64,000 bases of DNA from Hymenobacter metallicola (GTDB taxonomy: Bacteria; Bacteroidota; Bacteroidia; Cytophagales; Hymenobacteraceae), in the NCBI RefSeq assembly GCF_004745645.1, contig NZ_SRMB01000001.1, positions 496,001 to 560,000 on the forward strand. The letters run 5' to 3'. The notes under the pieces are model-generated. The model was given only the letters and a program-made list of their open reading frames with translations. It was not told the DNA's origin and made no database searches. Shown here one piece after another: positions 17,460 through 25,781 of this stretch (the first letter of the stretch is position 1; each line of letters starts with the position of its first letter). The position numbers were made by a program, and so were the translations under genes.

Positions 17460-18911
17460 ATGAAAAAGCCCTTCCTCGACGCGGATTTCCTGCTGCAGAC
17501 CGAAACGGCCCGCACGCTGTACCACCAGTTTGCGGCCCCGCAGCCCATCATCGACTACCACAACCACCTGCTGCCCGACCAGATTGCCGACGACAAGCAG
17601 TTTGAGAACCTGACCCAGATCTGGCTCTACGGCGACCATTACAAGTGGCGGGCCATGCGCACCAACGGCATCGATGAGCGCTACATCACCGGCGACGCGT
17701 CGGACTGGGAGAAGTTTGAGAAGTGGGCCGAAACCGTGCCCTACACCCTGCGCAACCCCCTCTACCACTGGACCCACCTGGAGCTGCAGCGCTATTTCGG
17801 CGTCACGGAGCTGCTCAACAAGGAGTCGGCCCGCCGCATCTACGACCACTGCTCGGCCCTGCTGCGCACCCCGGAGTACTCGGTGCGCAACCTGCTGCGC
17901 AAGATGAACGTGCAGACGCTCTGCACCACCGACGACCCCTCGGACTCCCTGGAACACCACCGCGCCCTGGCCGCCTCCGGCTTCGAGGTGCAGGTGCTGC
18001 CCACCTTCCGGGCCGACAAAGCCATGTCGCCGGAAGACCCCGCGGGCTACAACGCCTACCTCGACAAGCTGGGCACCTCGGCCGCCGTGGAAATCCTGAC
18101 TTACCAGGACCTGCTCACGGCCCTGCGCGTGCGCCACGACTACTTCGCCGCCCTGGGCTGCCGCCTCTCCGACCACGGCCTGGAGCAGATCTACGCCGCC
18201 GACTACACCGACGCCGACATCAGCCGCATTTTCGCTAAAGTGCGCGGCGGCGAGCAGCTCGAACAAGCTGAAATCCTGCAGTTCAAGTCGGCCATGCTGG
18301 TTTTCCTGGCCGAGCTCGACTGGGAGAAGGGCTGGACTCAGCAGTACCACGTGGGCGCGTTGCGCAACAACAATGCCCGGCAGCTGCGCCAGCTCGGCCC
18401 CGACACGGGCTGGGACTCCATCGGCGACTTTGCCCAGGGTCAGGCCATGAGCAAGTTCCTGGACCGCCTCGACACCCAGGACAAGCTGGCCAAGACCATT
18501 CTCTACAACCTGAATCCGGCCGACAACGAGCTGTTTGCCACCATGATTGGCAACTTCCAGGACGGCACCGTGCCCGGCAAGCTGCAGTTCGGCTCGGGCT
18601 GGTGGTTCCTCGACCAAAAGGACGGTATGGAGCGGCAGATCAACGCCCTGTCGAACCTGGGCCTCTTGAGCCGCTTCGTGGGTATGCTCACCGATTCGCG
18701 CTCCTTCCTCTCGTACCCGCGCCACGAGTATTTCCGCCGCATTCTGTGCAACATCCTGGGCAACGACGTGGAAAACGGCGAGCTGCCCGACGATATGGAG
18801 CTGCTCGGCACCATGGTGCAGAACATCTGCTACCACAACGCCCGGCAGTACTTCGGCTTCGAAAAGCAGGCTGAGCCGGTCGAAGCTGCCGACGTAGCCG
18901 AGAAAGCCTAG
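17460..18911 (+). CDS. uxaC: Uronate isomerase UxaC
   Basis: I chose ATG 17460 (483 residues); a GTG two codons upstream is also possible. The N-terminus KPFLDADFLLQTETARTLY and the metal-binding IIDYHNHLLPDQIADD are diagnostic of glucuronate/galacturonate isomerase, an amidohydrolase-fold enzyme. NVQTLCTTDDPSD in the middle and the motif GWWFLDQKDGM near residue 380 are also family segments. It converts D-galacturonate to D-tagaturonate, feeding UxaB. It can also convert D-glucuronate to fructuronate, but no fructuronate reductase gene is in this window. Confidence 0.95.
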   Translation: MKKPFLDADFLLQTETARTLYHQFAAPQPIIDYHNHLLPDQIADDKQFENLTQIWLYGDHYKWRAMRTNGIDERYITGDASDWEKFEKWAETVPYTLRNPLYHWTHLELQRYFGVTELLNKESARRIYDHCSALLRTPEYSVRNLLRKMNVQTLCTTDDPSDSLEHHRALAASGFEVQVLPTFRADKAMSPEDPAGYNAYLDKLGTSAAVEILTYQDLLTALRVRHDYFAALGCRLSDHGLEQIYAADYTDADISRIFAKVRGGEQLEQAEILQFKSAMLVFLAELDWEKGWTQQYHVGALRNNNARQLRQLGPDTGWDSIGDFAQGQAMSKFLDRLDTQDKLAKTILYNLNPADNELFATMIGNFQDGTVPGKLQFGSGWWFLDQKDGMERQINALSNLGLLSRFVGMLTDSRSFLSYPRHEYFRRILCNILGNDVENGELPDDMELLGTMVQNICYHNARQYFGFEKQAEPVEAADVAEKA

Positions 18912-18917
18912 CTTGCG

Positions 18918-18944
18918 GCGGGGCCGGCTGACCGGCGGCCCCGC
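18918..18944 (+). terminator. GC hairpin in the uxaC-kdgK gap
   Basis: GCGGGGCC at 18918-18925 pairs with GGCCCCGC at 18937-18944 and is followed by a T/C-rich run TCTTTCCCTTTCCTTT. It could be an intra-operon attenuator or a terminator ahead of kdgK. Confidence 0.45.
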
Positions 18945-18979
18945 TCTTTCCCTTTCCTTTACTCACAACCACCCCCTAG

Positions 18980-19990
18980 ATGAAGCAGGTAGTAACGTTC
19001 GGCGAAATCATGTTGCGGCTCTCGCCGCCGCTGAACTACCGCTTAACCCAAACCGCCACCTTCGAGGCTACCTACGGCGGCGGCGAAGCCAACGTGGCCG
19101 CCTCCCTGACCCAGCTGGGCATGCCCGCGGCCCACGTCACCTGCTTTCCGGCCAACGAGCTGGGCCAGGCCGCTACCCAGCACTTTCAGCGCTACGGCGT
19201 AAACATGGCGCACACCGTGTTCCGGGGCGAGCGGCTGGGCTTGTACTTCCTGGAAGTCGGGGCCTCGATGCGGCCCAGCAAGGTGGTTTACGACCGGTTC
19301 GACTCGGCCTTTGCCAACCTGTGGCCCGAGGACTTCAACTGGGAAGAGATTCTGAAAGACGCCAGCTGGTTTCACTGGACGGGCATCACGCCGGCCATTT
19401 CCGCTTCGGCGGCCCAGGCCTGTAAGGACGCTATTGCGGCGGCCCGCCGCCTGGGTATCCCCGTTTCGGGCGACGTGAACTACCGCCGCAACCTGTGGCA
19501 GTACGGGCAGAAAGCCCAGGATGTCATGCCCGGCCTGGTCGAAGGCTGCGACGTCATCGTGGCTTCCGAAAACGATTCCGAGGATTTATTCGGCATTATA
19601 CCACAAGAAGGTGCCGCGCATAGCTTTACTTCGATGGCCGAGCAGCTCATGGCCCGCTTTCCGAACGTGAAGCAGGTCATTACGACCCGGCGCGAAACTC
19701 TCAGCGCTTCTCATAACCAGCTCAAGGGCATCCTCTACGACGGCCAGAGCTTCGTGGAAAGCCCCAGCTACGACATCGTACCCATCGTGGACCGCATCGG
19801 CGGTGGCGACGCCTTCATTGCGGGCTTCATCTACGGCTCGCTCAGCTTCAACGACCAGCAGCAGGCCCTGACCTTCGGGGTAGCTTCTTCCGCCCTCAAG
19901 CACACCATTCACGGCGACTTCAACCTGGCCACCAAGGCCGAAGTCGACGAAGTCGTGAAAGGCAACACCTCGGGGCGCCTGCTCCGGTAA
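18980..19990 (+). CDS. kdgK: 2-dehydro-3-deoxygluconokinase KdgK
   Basis: This is a 336-residue PfkB/ribokinase-family sugar kinase. The N-terminal signature YGGGEANVAASLTQLG and the C-terminal ATP-binding motif DRIGGGDAFIAGF, with the catalytic aspartate at 277, are clear. The substrate assignment to KDG rests on the locus and on the family segment VSGDVNYRRNLW typical of bacterial KDG kinases. It phosphorylates KDG to KDPG in the cytoplasm, and its product is the substrate of the aldolase encoded next. The GC hairpin before it may give it a different expression level from uxaC. Confidence 0.92.
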   Translation: MKQVVTFGEIMLRLSPPLNYRLTQTATFEATYGGGEANVAASLTQLGMPAAHVTCFPANELGQAATQHFQRYGVNMAHTVFRGERLGLYFLEVGASMRPSKVVYDRFDSAFANLWPEDFNWEEILKDASWFHWTGITPAISASAAQACKDAIAAARRLGIPVSGDVNYRRNLWQYGQKAQDVMPGLVEGCDVIVASENDSEDLFGIIPQEGAAHSFTSMAEQLMARFPNVKQVITTRRETLSASHNQLKGILYDGQSFVESPSYDIVPIVDRIGGGDAFIAGFIYGSLSFNDQQQALTFGVASSALKHTIHGDFNLATKAEVDEVVKGNTSGRLLR

Positions 19991-20148
19991 GTTGGTTTTT
20001 AGGTATTGGTTTTTGGTTGTTGGCCCGTTAGGCTGAGCTCTGGAAGCCAATAGTTAAAAGCCTGTCGGTTTTGGTTACTGGTCTTTGGTTGTGGCCCAAG
20101 TGGCTTGAAGCTGAAGACCAAAAACCAAAAACCAGTAACCAAAAACCA
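19991..20148 (+). repeat. kdgK-kdgA intergenic stem-loop (GGTT family) with two 5' arms
   Basis: The arm 20069-20090 (TTTTGGTTACTGGTCTTTGG...) pairs with 20123-20144 over 22 positions with one mismatch. An additional GGTT-rich segment at about 19991-20020 could pair with the same 3' arm, so two alternative stems are possible. The 3' arm ends just before the kdgA ATG at 20154. Confidence 0.7.
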
Positions 20149-20153
20149 AAAAT

Positions 20154-20810
20154 ATGTCCCAATACTCTACCGCCGAAGTGCTAGAGCGCGTACTGGCGGC
20201 GCCCCTGGTGCCGGTCTTCTTCCACGCCGACGCGGCTTACGCCCAACGCGTGGTGCAGGCCTGCTACGAGGGCGGCATCCGCGTCTTTGAATTCACGAAC
20301 CGCGGCGCCAACGCCTTCGAGGTGTTTTCCCAGCTGCAACGCTTCGTACGCGAAAATCTGCCCGACATGCTCCTGGGCATCGGCACCATCTACACCGCCG
20401 CCCAGGCCGAGCAGTTCATCAGCGCCGGCGCCGACTTTGTGGTGCAGCCCATCATGACCACCGACGTAGCCGACGCCTGCCGCCGCCACGACGTGGCCTG
20501 GGTGCCCGGCGCTATGACGCTGACCGAGGTCTACAACGCCACGCAACTCGGCGCGGGCCTGGTGAAAATCTTCCCCGGCAACGTGCTGGGCCCGGATTTT
20601 ATTAAGAGTCTGCGCGGGCCCATGCCCTCGGTGAAGCTGATGGTAACGGGGGGCGTTGAGCCTACCGAGGCCAGCCTCACCGAGTGGTTTGGGGCCGGCG
20701 TGAATGTGGTTGGGATTGGCTCCCAGCTCTTTAAAGGTGCCGATGACGTGGCGGTCATCGCGCCGCGTATTGCGCCGCTCATGCAGTTTCTCACCTCTCG
20801 CGCTTCCTGA
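20154..20810 (+). CDS. kdgA: KDPG/KHG aldolase KdgA (Eda family)
   Basis: The 218-residue protein is a class I aldolase with a TIM barrel. FEFTNRG gives the catalytic glutamate region, GIGTIYTAAQAEQFISAGADFVVQP is the central family segment, and GLVKIFPGN holds the Schiff-base lysine 138. VTGGVEP is the phosphate-binding loop. It splits KDPG into pyruvate and glyceraldehyde-3-phosphate, the last step of the uronate pathway. Its TGA stop shares one base with the ATG of the exuT-like gene (TGATG), so the two are translationally coupled. Confidence 0.93.
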   Translation: MSQYSTAEVLERVLAAPLVPVFFHADAAYAQRVVQACYEGGIRVFEFTNRGANAFEVFSQLQRFVRENLPDMLLGIGTIYTAAQAEQFISAGADFVVQPIMTTDVADACRRHDVAWVPGAMTLTEVYNATQLGAGLVKIFPGNVLGPDFIKSLRGPMPSVKLMVTGGVEPTEASLTEWFGAGVNVVGIGSQLFKGADDVAVIAPRIAPLMQFLTSRAS

Positions 20811-22162
20811 TGCAAACAGCCCCGGTTATCCCCCCAGCCGTGCCTAACCCGCCCTCGCTAAACGATACCATCGGTAAGTACCGCTGGACCATCTGCTCCT
20901 TGGTGTTTTTTGCCACCACGGTCAACTACCTCGACCGGGCGGTAATTTCCTTGCTCAAGCCCTACCTCGAAACCGAGTTCCGGTGGACCGACGCCGACTA
21001 CGCCGACATTGAAATTGCCTTCAAGCTGGCTTACTCCCTGGGTATGCTGGGCGTGGGCCGCATCATCGACAAGCTCGGCACCAAGATGGGCTACGCGCTT
21101 TCCACGTTCCTGTGGAGCCTGGCTGCCATCGGCCACGCCTTCGTGACCAGCACCCTGGGCTTTTCGGTGGCCCGCGCCTTTCTGGGCGTCACCGAGGCCG
21201 GCAACTTCCCCGCCGCCATCAAAACCACGGCCGAGTGGTTTCCGCAGAAGGAGCGGGCCCTGGCTACCGGTATTTTCAACTCCGGCTCCAACGTGGGTGC
21301 CATCATTGCCCCGCTCACCGTGCCGCTCATTGCCGAAACCATTGGCTGGCAGTGGGCCTTCATCATCACCGGGGCCCTGGGCTTCGTGTGGCTGGTGCTC
21401 TGGTTCTACTTCTACGAAGTGCCCGCCCGCCACGCCAAGCTGACCAAAGCTGAGTTCGACTACATCCACTCCGACGTGGACGATTTGGCTGCGGCTTCCA
21501 TCGAGACCCAGCCCAAGGTGTCGTGGTTTAAGCTGCTGACCTTCCGCCAGACCTGGGCCTTCGTGCTGGGCAAGTTCCTGACCGACCCGATCTGGTGGTT
21601 TTACCTGTTCTGGCTGCCCGACTTCCTCAACAAGCAGTACGGCCTGAAAGGCACGGCCGTGGCTATTCCCGTGGCCATGGTGTACGTGCTGTCGAGCGTG
21701 GGCAGCGTGGGTGGGGGCTGGATTCCGCTGAACTTTATCCGCAAGGGCTGGGAGCCGTTCCGGGCCCGCAAAACATCCATGCTGCTCATTGCCCTGTGCG
21801 TATTCCCCATCGTATTTGCCCAGTACCTGGGGCAGATCAACATGTGGCTGGCCGTGCTGGTAATCGGCATTGCGGCGGCGGCCCACCAGGCCTGGAGCGC
21901 CAATATCTTCACTACCGTGTCGGATATGTTCCCCAAGCGGGCCGTGGCTTCCGTAACCGGTATCGGCGGCATGGCCGGCGGTTTGGGTGGTATTTTGCTT
22001 TCGGCCCTAGTGCAGAAGCGCATGTTCGTCTACTACGAAAGCATCGGGCAGAAGGAAACGGCCTACTTCATCATGTTCCTGATTTGCGGCGGGGCCTACC
22101 TGCTGGCCTGGGTGATTATGCACTTCCTGGTGCCGCGCATGAAGCCTATTGAAATCGAATAA
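20810..22162 (+). CDS. exuT: Hexuronate MFS transporter, ExuT-like
   Basis: This 450-residue permease has about 12 membrane segments and belongs to the anion:cation symporter family of the major facilitator superfamily. The segment VNYLDRAVISLLKPYL after the first helix and GRIIDKLGTKMGYAL in the loop between helices 2 and 3 are typical of ExuT/GudP relatives, as is GVTEAGNFPAAIKTTAEWFP. It probably imports galacturonate or glucuronate with protons across the inner membrane. Coupling to kdgA places it in the uronate operon. It would not explain uptake of larger oligogalacturonides across the outer membrane. Confidence 0.9.
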   Translation: MQTAPVIPPAVPNPPSLNDTIGKYRWTICSLVFFATTVNYLDRAVISLLKPYLETEFRWTDADYADIEIAFKLAYSLGMLGVGRIIDKLGTKMGYALSTFLWSLAAIGHAFVTSTLGFSVARAFLGVTEAGNFPAAIKTTAEWFPQKERALATGIFNSGSNVGAIIAPLTVPLIAETIGWQWAFIITGALGFVWLVLWFYFYEVPARHAKLTKAEFDYIHSDVDDLAAASIETQPKVSWFKLLTFRQTWAFVLGKFLTDPIWWFYLFWLPDFLNKQYGLKGTAVAIPVAMVYVLSSVGSVGGGWIPLNFIRKGWEPFRARKTSMLLIALCVFPIVFAQYLGQINMWLAVLVIGIAAAAHQAWSANIFTTVSDMFPKRAVASVTGIGGMAGGLGGILLSALVQKRMFVYYESIGQKETAYFIMFLICGGAYLLAWVIMHFLVPRMKPIEIE

Positions 22163-22167
22163 GGACT

Positions 22168-22244
22168 GGTTGTTGGTTGTTCGTTTTTGGTTTTTGGTCG
22201 CTAAAACGACTGGTGTCAAAGCAAACAACCAATAACCAACAACC
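22168..22244 (+). repeat. exuT-22256 intergenic stem-loop (GGTT family)
   Basis: GGTTGTTGGTTGTTCG... at 22168-22188 pairs with AAACAACCAATAACCAACAA... at 22224-22244 with about three mismatches. It is the same orientation and composition as the stems at 17330 and 20069, ending 11 bases before the next ATG. Confidence 0.65.
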
Positions 22245-22255
22245 AACCACTATTC

Positions 22256-22732
22256 ATGAAACGACTCCTCACCTTTGCCCTGCTGTTCGTGCTCGGCGTA
22301 ACGGCCCTGGCCCAGTCGGCCGGCAATAAAAAAGATCAGGCCGCCGTCAAGGAAGTAGAAGCCCTGGAGCGGCAGCGCTTCGAGGCCCAGGTCAAGAAGG
22401 ATTACGCCTTTTTGGAAAAAGTCTTTGCCGACGACCTGGTCTACACCCACTCCAACGGCAAGCAGAACGGCAAGCCCGACTACATCCAGTCCATCCGGGA
22501 CGGCAAGAGCGTCTACGACAAGATTGACGTGGAAGCCCTGAACGTGCGCGCCTACAACGACGGTAAAGCTGCCGTAGTCAACGGCACCATCACCATTTAC
22601 CAGCCCAATAAGCCCGACGGCACGCCCAACGTGGCCCACCTCAAGTACGTGGTGGTGCAGGTGAAAGACGCCAAGAAAGGCTGGCAGGTGGTGCTCTGGC
22701 AAAGCCAGAAGCAGCCCGAAGCCAAAAGCTAA
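22256..22732 (+). CDS. Secreted DUF4440/NTF2-like protein at the end of the uronate operon
   Basis: This 158-residue protein has a signal peptide ending near ALAQS (residue 20). The mature part is a small alpha+beta domain of the NTF2/SnoaL-like type: VEALERQRFEAQVKKDY, FADDLVYTHSNG, VNGTITIY and a C-terminal strand with GWQVVLWQSQ. Such domains bind small ligands or act as isomerases and hydrolases; no catalytic residues can be assigned here. It is last in the gene run after exuT and is followed by a strong terminator. A periplasmic role with uronate or lyase products is possible from position only. Confidence 0.75.
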   Translation: MKRLLTFALLFVLGVTALAQSAGNKKDQAAVKEVEALERQRFEAQVKKDYAFLEKVFADDLVYTHSNGKQNGKPDYIQSIRDGKSVYDKIDVEALNVRAYNDGKAAVVNGTITIYQPNKPDGTPNVAHLKYVVVQVKDAKKGWQVVLWQSQKQPEAKS

Positions 22733-22749
22733 ATTTCTTTGCTTAGCGC

Positions 22750-22779
22750 GGTTCCCCACCTTGGCAGAGGTGGGGAACC
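22750..22779 (+). terminator. Terminator at the end of the uronate operon
   Basis: GGTTCCCCACCT at 22750-22761 pairs perfectly with 22768-22779 around a six-base loop, 18 bases after the stop. No T tract follows. Confidence 0.65.
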
Positions 22780-23017
22780 CGCCGGGCCGCTTGCCCCATT
22801 TCCTCTCCTTGGTTTGGCAACTTCGCGCGGCTCCTAACCTCCGGTCTGCGCAAACGTTTCCACAGCCGTCGTCCGGCCGCCTCCGCCCGACTTTGCTGGC
22901 CTCACCTGCCGTCTGCCAGTCAACTTTGCCTTCGAATCATCCTCTGCACCGCGCCAATAGGAGCGGAGTGCCGTCCTATTGCCCAAATTCTACCCTCCCC
23001 ACTTTCTGACCTCCCCC

Positions 23018-24052
23018 ATGAGTGCTCCTAACGAAAACACCCTTGCCAGCCCCGTCGGGACGACGCTGGACCGTTATATCATGCGCAAGCAGGCCGAGTT
23101 TCCCTTTGCCACCGGGGAGCTGAGCCAGCTGCTGCGCGACATAGCCTTGGCTGCCAAAATCGTGAACCGGGAAATCAACCGGGCCGGCCTGATGGACATT
23201 ACCGGCAACTACGGCGCTCAAAACGTGCAGGGGGAGCAGCAGCAGAAGCTCGACGTGGTGGCCAATATCCGCTTTATCCGGGCCCTGAAAAACGGGGGCG
23301 AAGCCTGCGCCATCTTGTCGGAGGAAGACGACGAAATCATCCACACCGGCAACGACCAGGGCCGCTACGTAGTCGCCATGGACCCCCTGGACGGCTCGTC
23401 CAACATCGACGTCAACGTCAGCATCGGCACCATCTTCAGCATCTACCGCCGCGTCTCGCCGATGGGCACCAAGGCCACCCGGGAAGACTTCCTGCAGGGC
23501 GGGCGCAAGCAGGTGGCGGCCGGCTACATTCTCTACGGCTCCAGCACCATGCTCGTGTACAGCACCGGGCACGGCGTGGCCTGCTTTACCTATGAGAATT
23601 CCCTGGGCGAGTTTTTCCTGTCCCACGACGGGGTGAAAATCCCCGAGCAGGGCACCACGTTTTCCTGCAACGAAGGCAACTGGTTTGATTACCCGGAGTG
23701 GGTGCGCCGCTACCTGACCGAGTGCAAGCAGCGCCGCTACAGTGGGCGCTACATCGGCTCGTTGGTAGCCGACTACCACCGCAACCTGTTCAAGGGCGGT
23801 ATTTACCTGTACCCGCCCACGGCCAAAAACCTTAACGGCAAGCTGCGTTTGCTCTACGAAGGCTACCCGCTGGCCTTTCTCATCGAGCAGGCGGGCGGCA
23901 AAGCCCTGGTCGGCGCCGAAGCCGTACTCGACATCGTGCCCACCGATTACCACCAGCGCGCCCCGCTCTTTATTGGCTCTTCGCAGATGGTCGACGACCT
24001 GGTGGCTTGCATGGAACAGGAGGGAAGAACGGCCCCGTCCAAGGTTGCCTAA
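23018..24052 (+). CDS. fbp: Fructose-1,6-bisphosphatase class I
   Basis: The ATG at 23018 gives 344 residues, the normal size. Metal and phosphate motifs are clear: ILSEEDDE (acidic ligands), [12 protein letters not shown] with aspartate 122, [32 protein letters not shown] and [21 protein letters not shown]. It removes the 1-phosphate from fructose-1,6-bisphosphate, the committed gluconeogenic step. Growth on uronates enters metabolism as triose and pyruvate, so placement beside the uronate operon is sensible, although the terminator before it makes it a separate unit. A CAACTTTG element at 22921-22928 resembles the -7 TAnnTTTG box. Confidence 0.95.
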   Translation: MSAPNENTLASPVGTTLDRYIMRKQAEFPFATGELSQLLRDIALAAKIVNREINRAGLMDITGNYGAQNVQGEQQQKLDVVANIRFIRALKNGGEACAILSEEDDEIIHTGNDQGRYVVAMDPLDGSSNIDVNVSIGTIFSIYRRVSPMGTKATREDFLQGGRKQVAAGYILYGSSTMLVYSTGHGVACFTYENSLGEFFLSHDGVKIPEQGTTFSCNEGNWFDYPEWVRRYLTECKQRRYSGRYIGSLVADYHRNLFKGGIYLYPPTAKNLNGKLRLLYEGYPLAFLIEQAGGKALVGAEAVLDIVPTDYHQRAPLFIGSSQMVDDLVACMEQEGRTAPSKVA

Positions 24053-24151
24053 GTTAAATCAAACAACTTTCTTAGGCGGCTTACGCTACTATTGCACGCT
24101 CCATCTGCTCCCACCCGCCCGGTCCAATCCACCATTCTCACACATTCTTTC

Positions 24152-25696
24152 ATGCCCAAAATCATTTCGCCCGCGGTAGAATTCGGCTCTTTGCTGAACC
24201 AGGTTAAGCAGATTACCCCTGAAATTTTTACCCAGGACGGCAAGTTCCAGAACCTGATGGAAGGCCAGTGGCAGCAGCCCGGCACCCCCCGCGAGTTTAC
24301 TTCGCCTATCGACGGAACCCAGCTGGGCTGGATGCCCATGCTGAACCGGGAGCAGGCCCTGAAAGCCGTGCAGTTTGCCAAAAAGGAAGCTACCGCCTGG
24401 GCCGCCACCGACCTCGATGCCCGCCGCGAGAAGGTCCAGAACTGCCTTAATCAGCTGCGCCCCCACGTGGAGCTGGTAGGCAAGCTGCTGATGTGGGAAA
24501 TCGGCAAAACCTATAAGCTGGGCTTCACCGACATTGACCGCGCCATCGAGGGCGTGCAGTGGTACGTCGACAACATTGAGGAAATGCTGGGCTCCCGCAC
24601 CCCGCTGGGCTTGGTGAGCAACATTGCATCCTGGAACTACCCACATTCAGTGCTGTTGCACGCGGTGCTGGTGCAGGCGTTGTGCGGCAACTCGGTGATT
24701 GCCAAAACCCCCACCGACGGCGGCTTTATCTCCCTGAGCTTCGCCTTTGCCATTGCCCGCCGCTGCGGCCTGCCCGTGACGCTGGTCAGCGGTGGGGGCG
24801 GCGAGCTGAGCGAGGTGCTGGTCAAAAACGAAGCCGTGGACTGCCTGAGCTTTGTGGGCGGGCGCTACAACGGCCGCAACATTGCCGACGCCCTGAGCCA
24901 GGAGCACAAGCGCTACATGCTGGAAATGGAAGGCGTGAACACCTACGGCATCTGGGACTACTCCGATTGGAACTCCCTGGCCGACCAGCTCAAGAAAGGC
25001 TACGACTACGGCAAGCAACGCTGCACGGCCTACGTGCGGTTTGTGGTGCAGCGGAGCCTGTTCCCGGAGTTTCTCGAAACCTACCACGCGGCCGTAAAGA
25101 GCCTGAAAGTGGGCAACCCCACGCTGGTCGACAACCCCGGCGACGCCCTGCCCGACCTGGCTTTCGGGCCCGTTATCAATAAAACCCAGGCCGAAGACCT
25201 CGACCGGCTCTACGACAACGCGCTGAAAACCGGCGCTACTCCCATCTATGCCGGCAAGCTCGACGACAGCCTGTTTCTGCCCGGCCAGGACAGGAGTACC
25301 TACCGCGCCCCGCGGGCCCTGGTCAACCTGCCCCGGCAGAGCGAGCTGTACTTCAAGGAACCCTTCGGCCCCATCGACTCCATTGTGCTCGTCGACCGGG
25401 TCGAGGAGCTGGTGGGCGAAATGAACATCTCCAACGGGGCTTTGGTAGCCGCCGTGGCCTCCGACGACCCGAAGTGGGCTGCCCGCACGGCCCGCGAAGT
25501 GCGCGCCTTTAAGGTGGGCGTCAACAAGCTCCGCTCCCGCGGCGACCGGGAAGAGGTGTTCGGCGGCCTGGGCGAATCCTGGAAGGGTGCCTTTGTGGGT
25601 GGCAAGCTGCTGGTGGAAGCCGTGACCGAAGGCGCCCCCGCCCAACCGGTGCTCGGCAACTACCCCGAGGCCACGCTGCTGCCCGAGAAAATCTAG
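24152..25696 (+). CDS. Aldehyde dehydrogenase with GapN-like active site
   Basis: The protein is 514 residues from ATG 24152 and belongs to the NAD(P)-dependent aldehyde dehydrogenase superfamily. The catalytic cysteine is 291 in KQRCTAYVRFVV and the general-base glutamate is 258 in MLEMEGVN, 33 residues earlier as expected. The usual E-L-G-G is altered to E-M-E-G. The QRCTA-x-x-R pattern resembles non-phosphorylating glyceraldehyde-3-phosphate dehydrogenases (GapN), suggesting but not proving that substrate. KEPFGPIDSIVLVD is the usual C-terminal segment. It lies 99 bases after fbp and probably shares its transcript. Other semialdehydes from sugar catabolism are possible substrates. Confidence 0.8.
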   Translation: MPKIISPAVEFGSLLNQVKQITPEIFTQDGKFQNLMEGQWQQPGTPREFTSPIDGTQLGWMPMLNREQALKAVQFAKKEATAWAATDLDARREKVQNCLNQLRPHVELVGKLLMWEIGKTYKLGFTDIDRAIEGVQWYVDNIEEMLGSRTPLGLVSNIASWNYPHSVLLHAVLVQALCGNSVIAKTPTDGGFISLSFAFAIARRCGLPVTLVSGGGGELSEVLVKNEAVDCLSFVGGRYNGRNIADALSQEHKRYMLEMEGVNTYGIWDYSDWNSLADQLKKGYDYGKQRCTAYVRFVVQRSLFPEFLETYHAAVKSLKVGNPTLVDNPGDALPDLAFGPVINKTQAEDLDRLYDNALKTGATPIYAGKLDDSLFLPGQDRSTYRAPRALVNLPRQSELYFKEPFGPIDSIVLVDRVEELVGEMNISNGALVAAVASDDPKWAARTAREVRAFKVGVNKLRSRGDREEVFGGLGESWKGAFVGGKLLVEAVTEGAPAQPVLGNYPEATLLPEKI

Positions 25697-25721
25697 GCGG
25701 CCGGTTGATTGAGCTGAGCAT

Positions 25722-25763
25722 AAGAAGGGGCGGAGTTTCCGGTTGGAGACTCCGCCCCTTCTT
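25722..25763. terminator. Strong bidirectional terminator
   Basis: AAGAAGGGGCGGAGT at 25722-25736 pairs perfectly with 25749-25763, between the aldehyde dehydrogenase (plus strand) and the last gene of the minus-strand operon. Confidence 0.85.
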
Positions 25764-25781
25764 GTGTCGCCCCTGTTCAGA

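Noticed and set aside
17325..22255. CRISPR-like array suggested by repeated GGTT/AACC words
   Set aside because: The repeats are inverted and confined to single junctions with no regular spacers; no cas genes are present.
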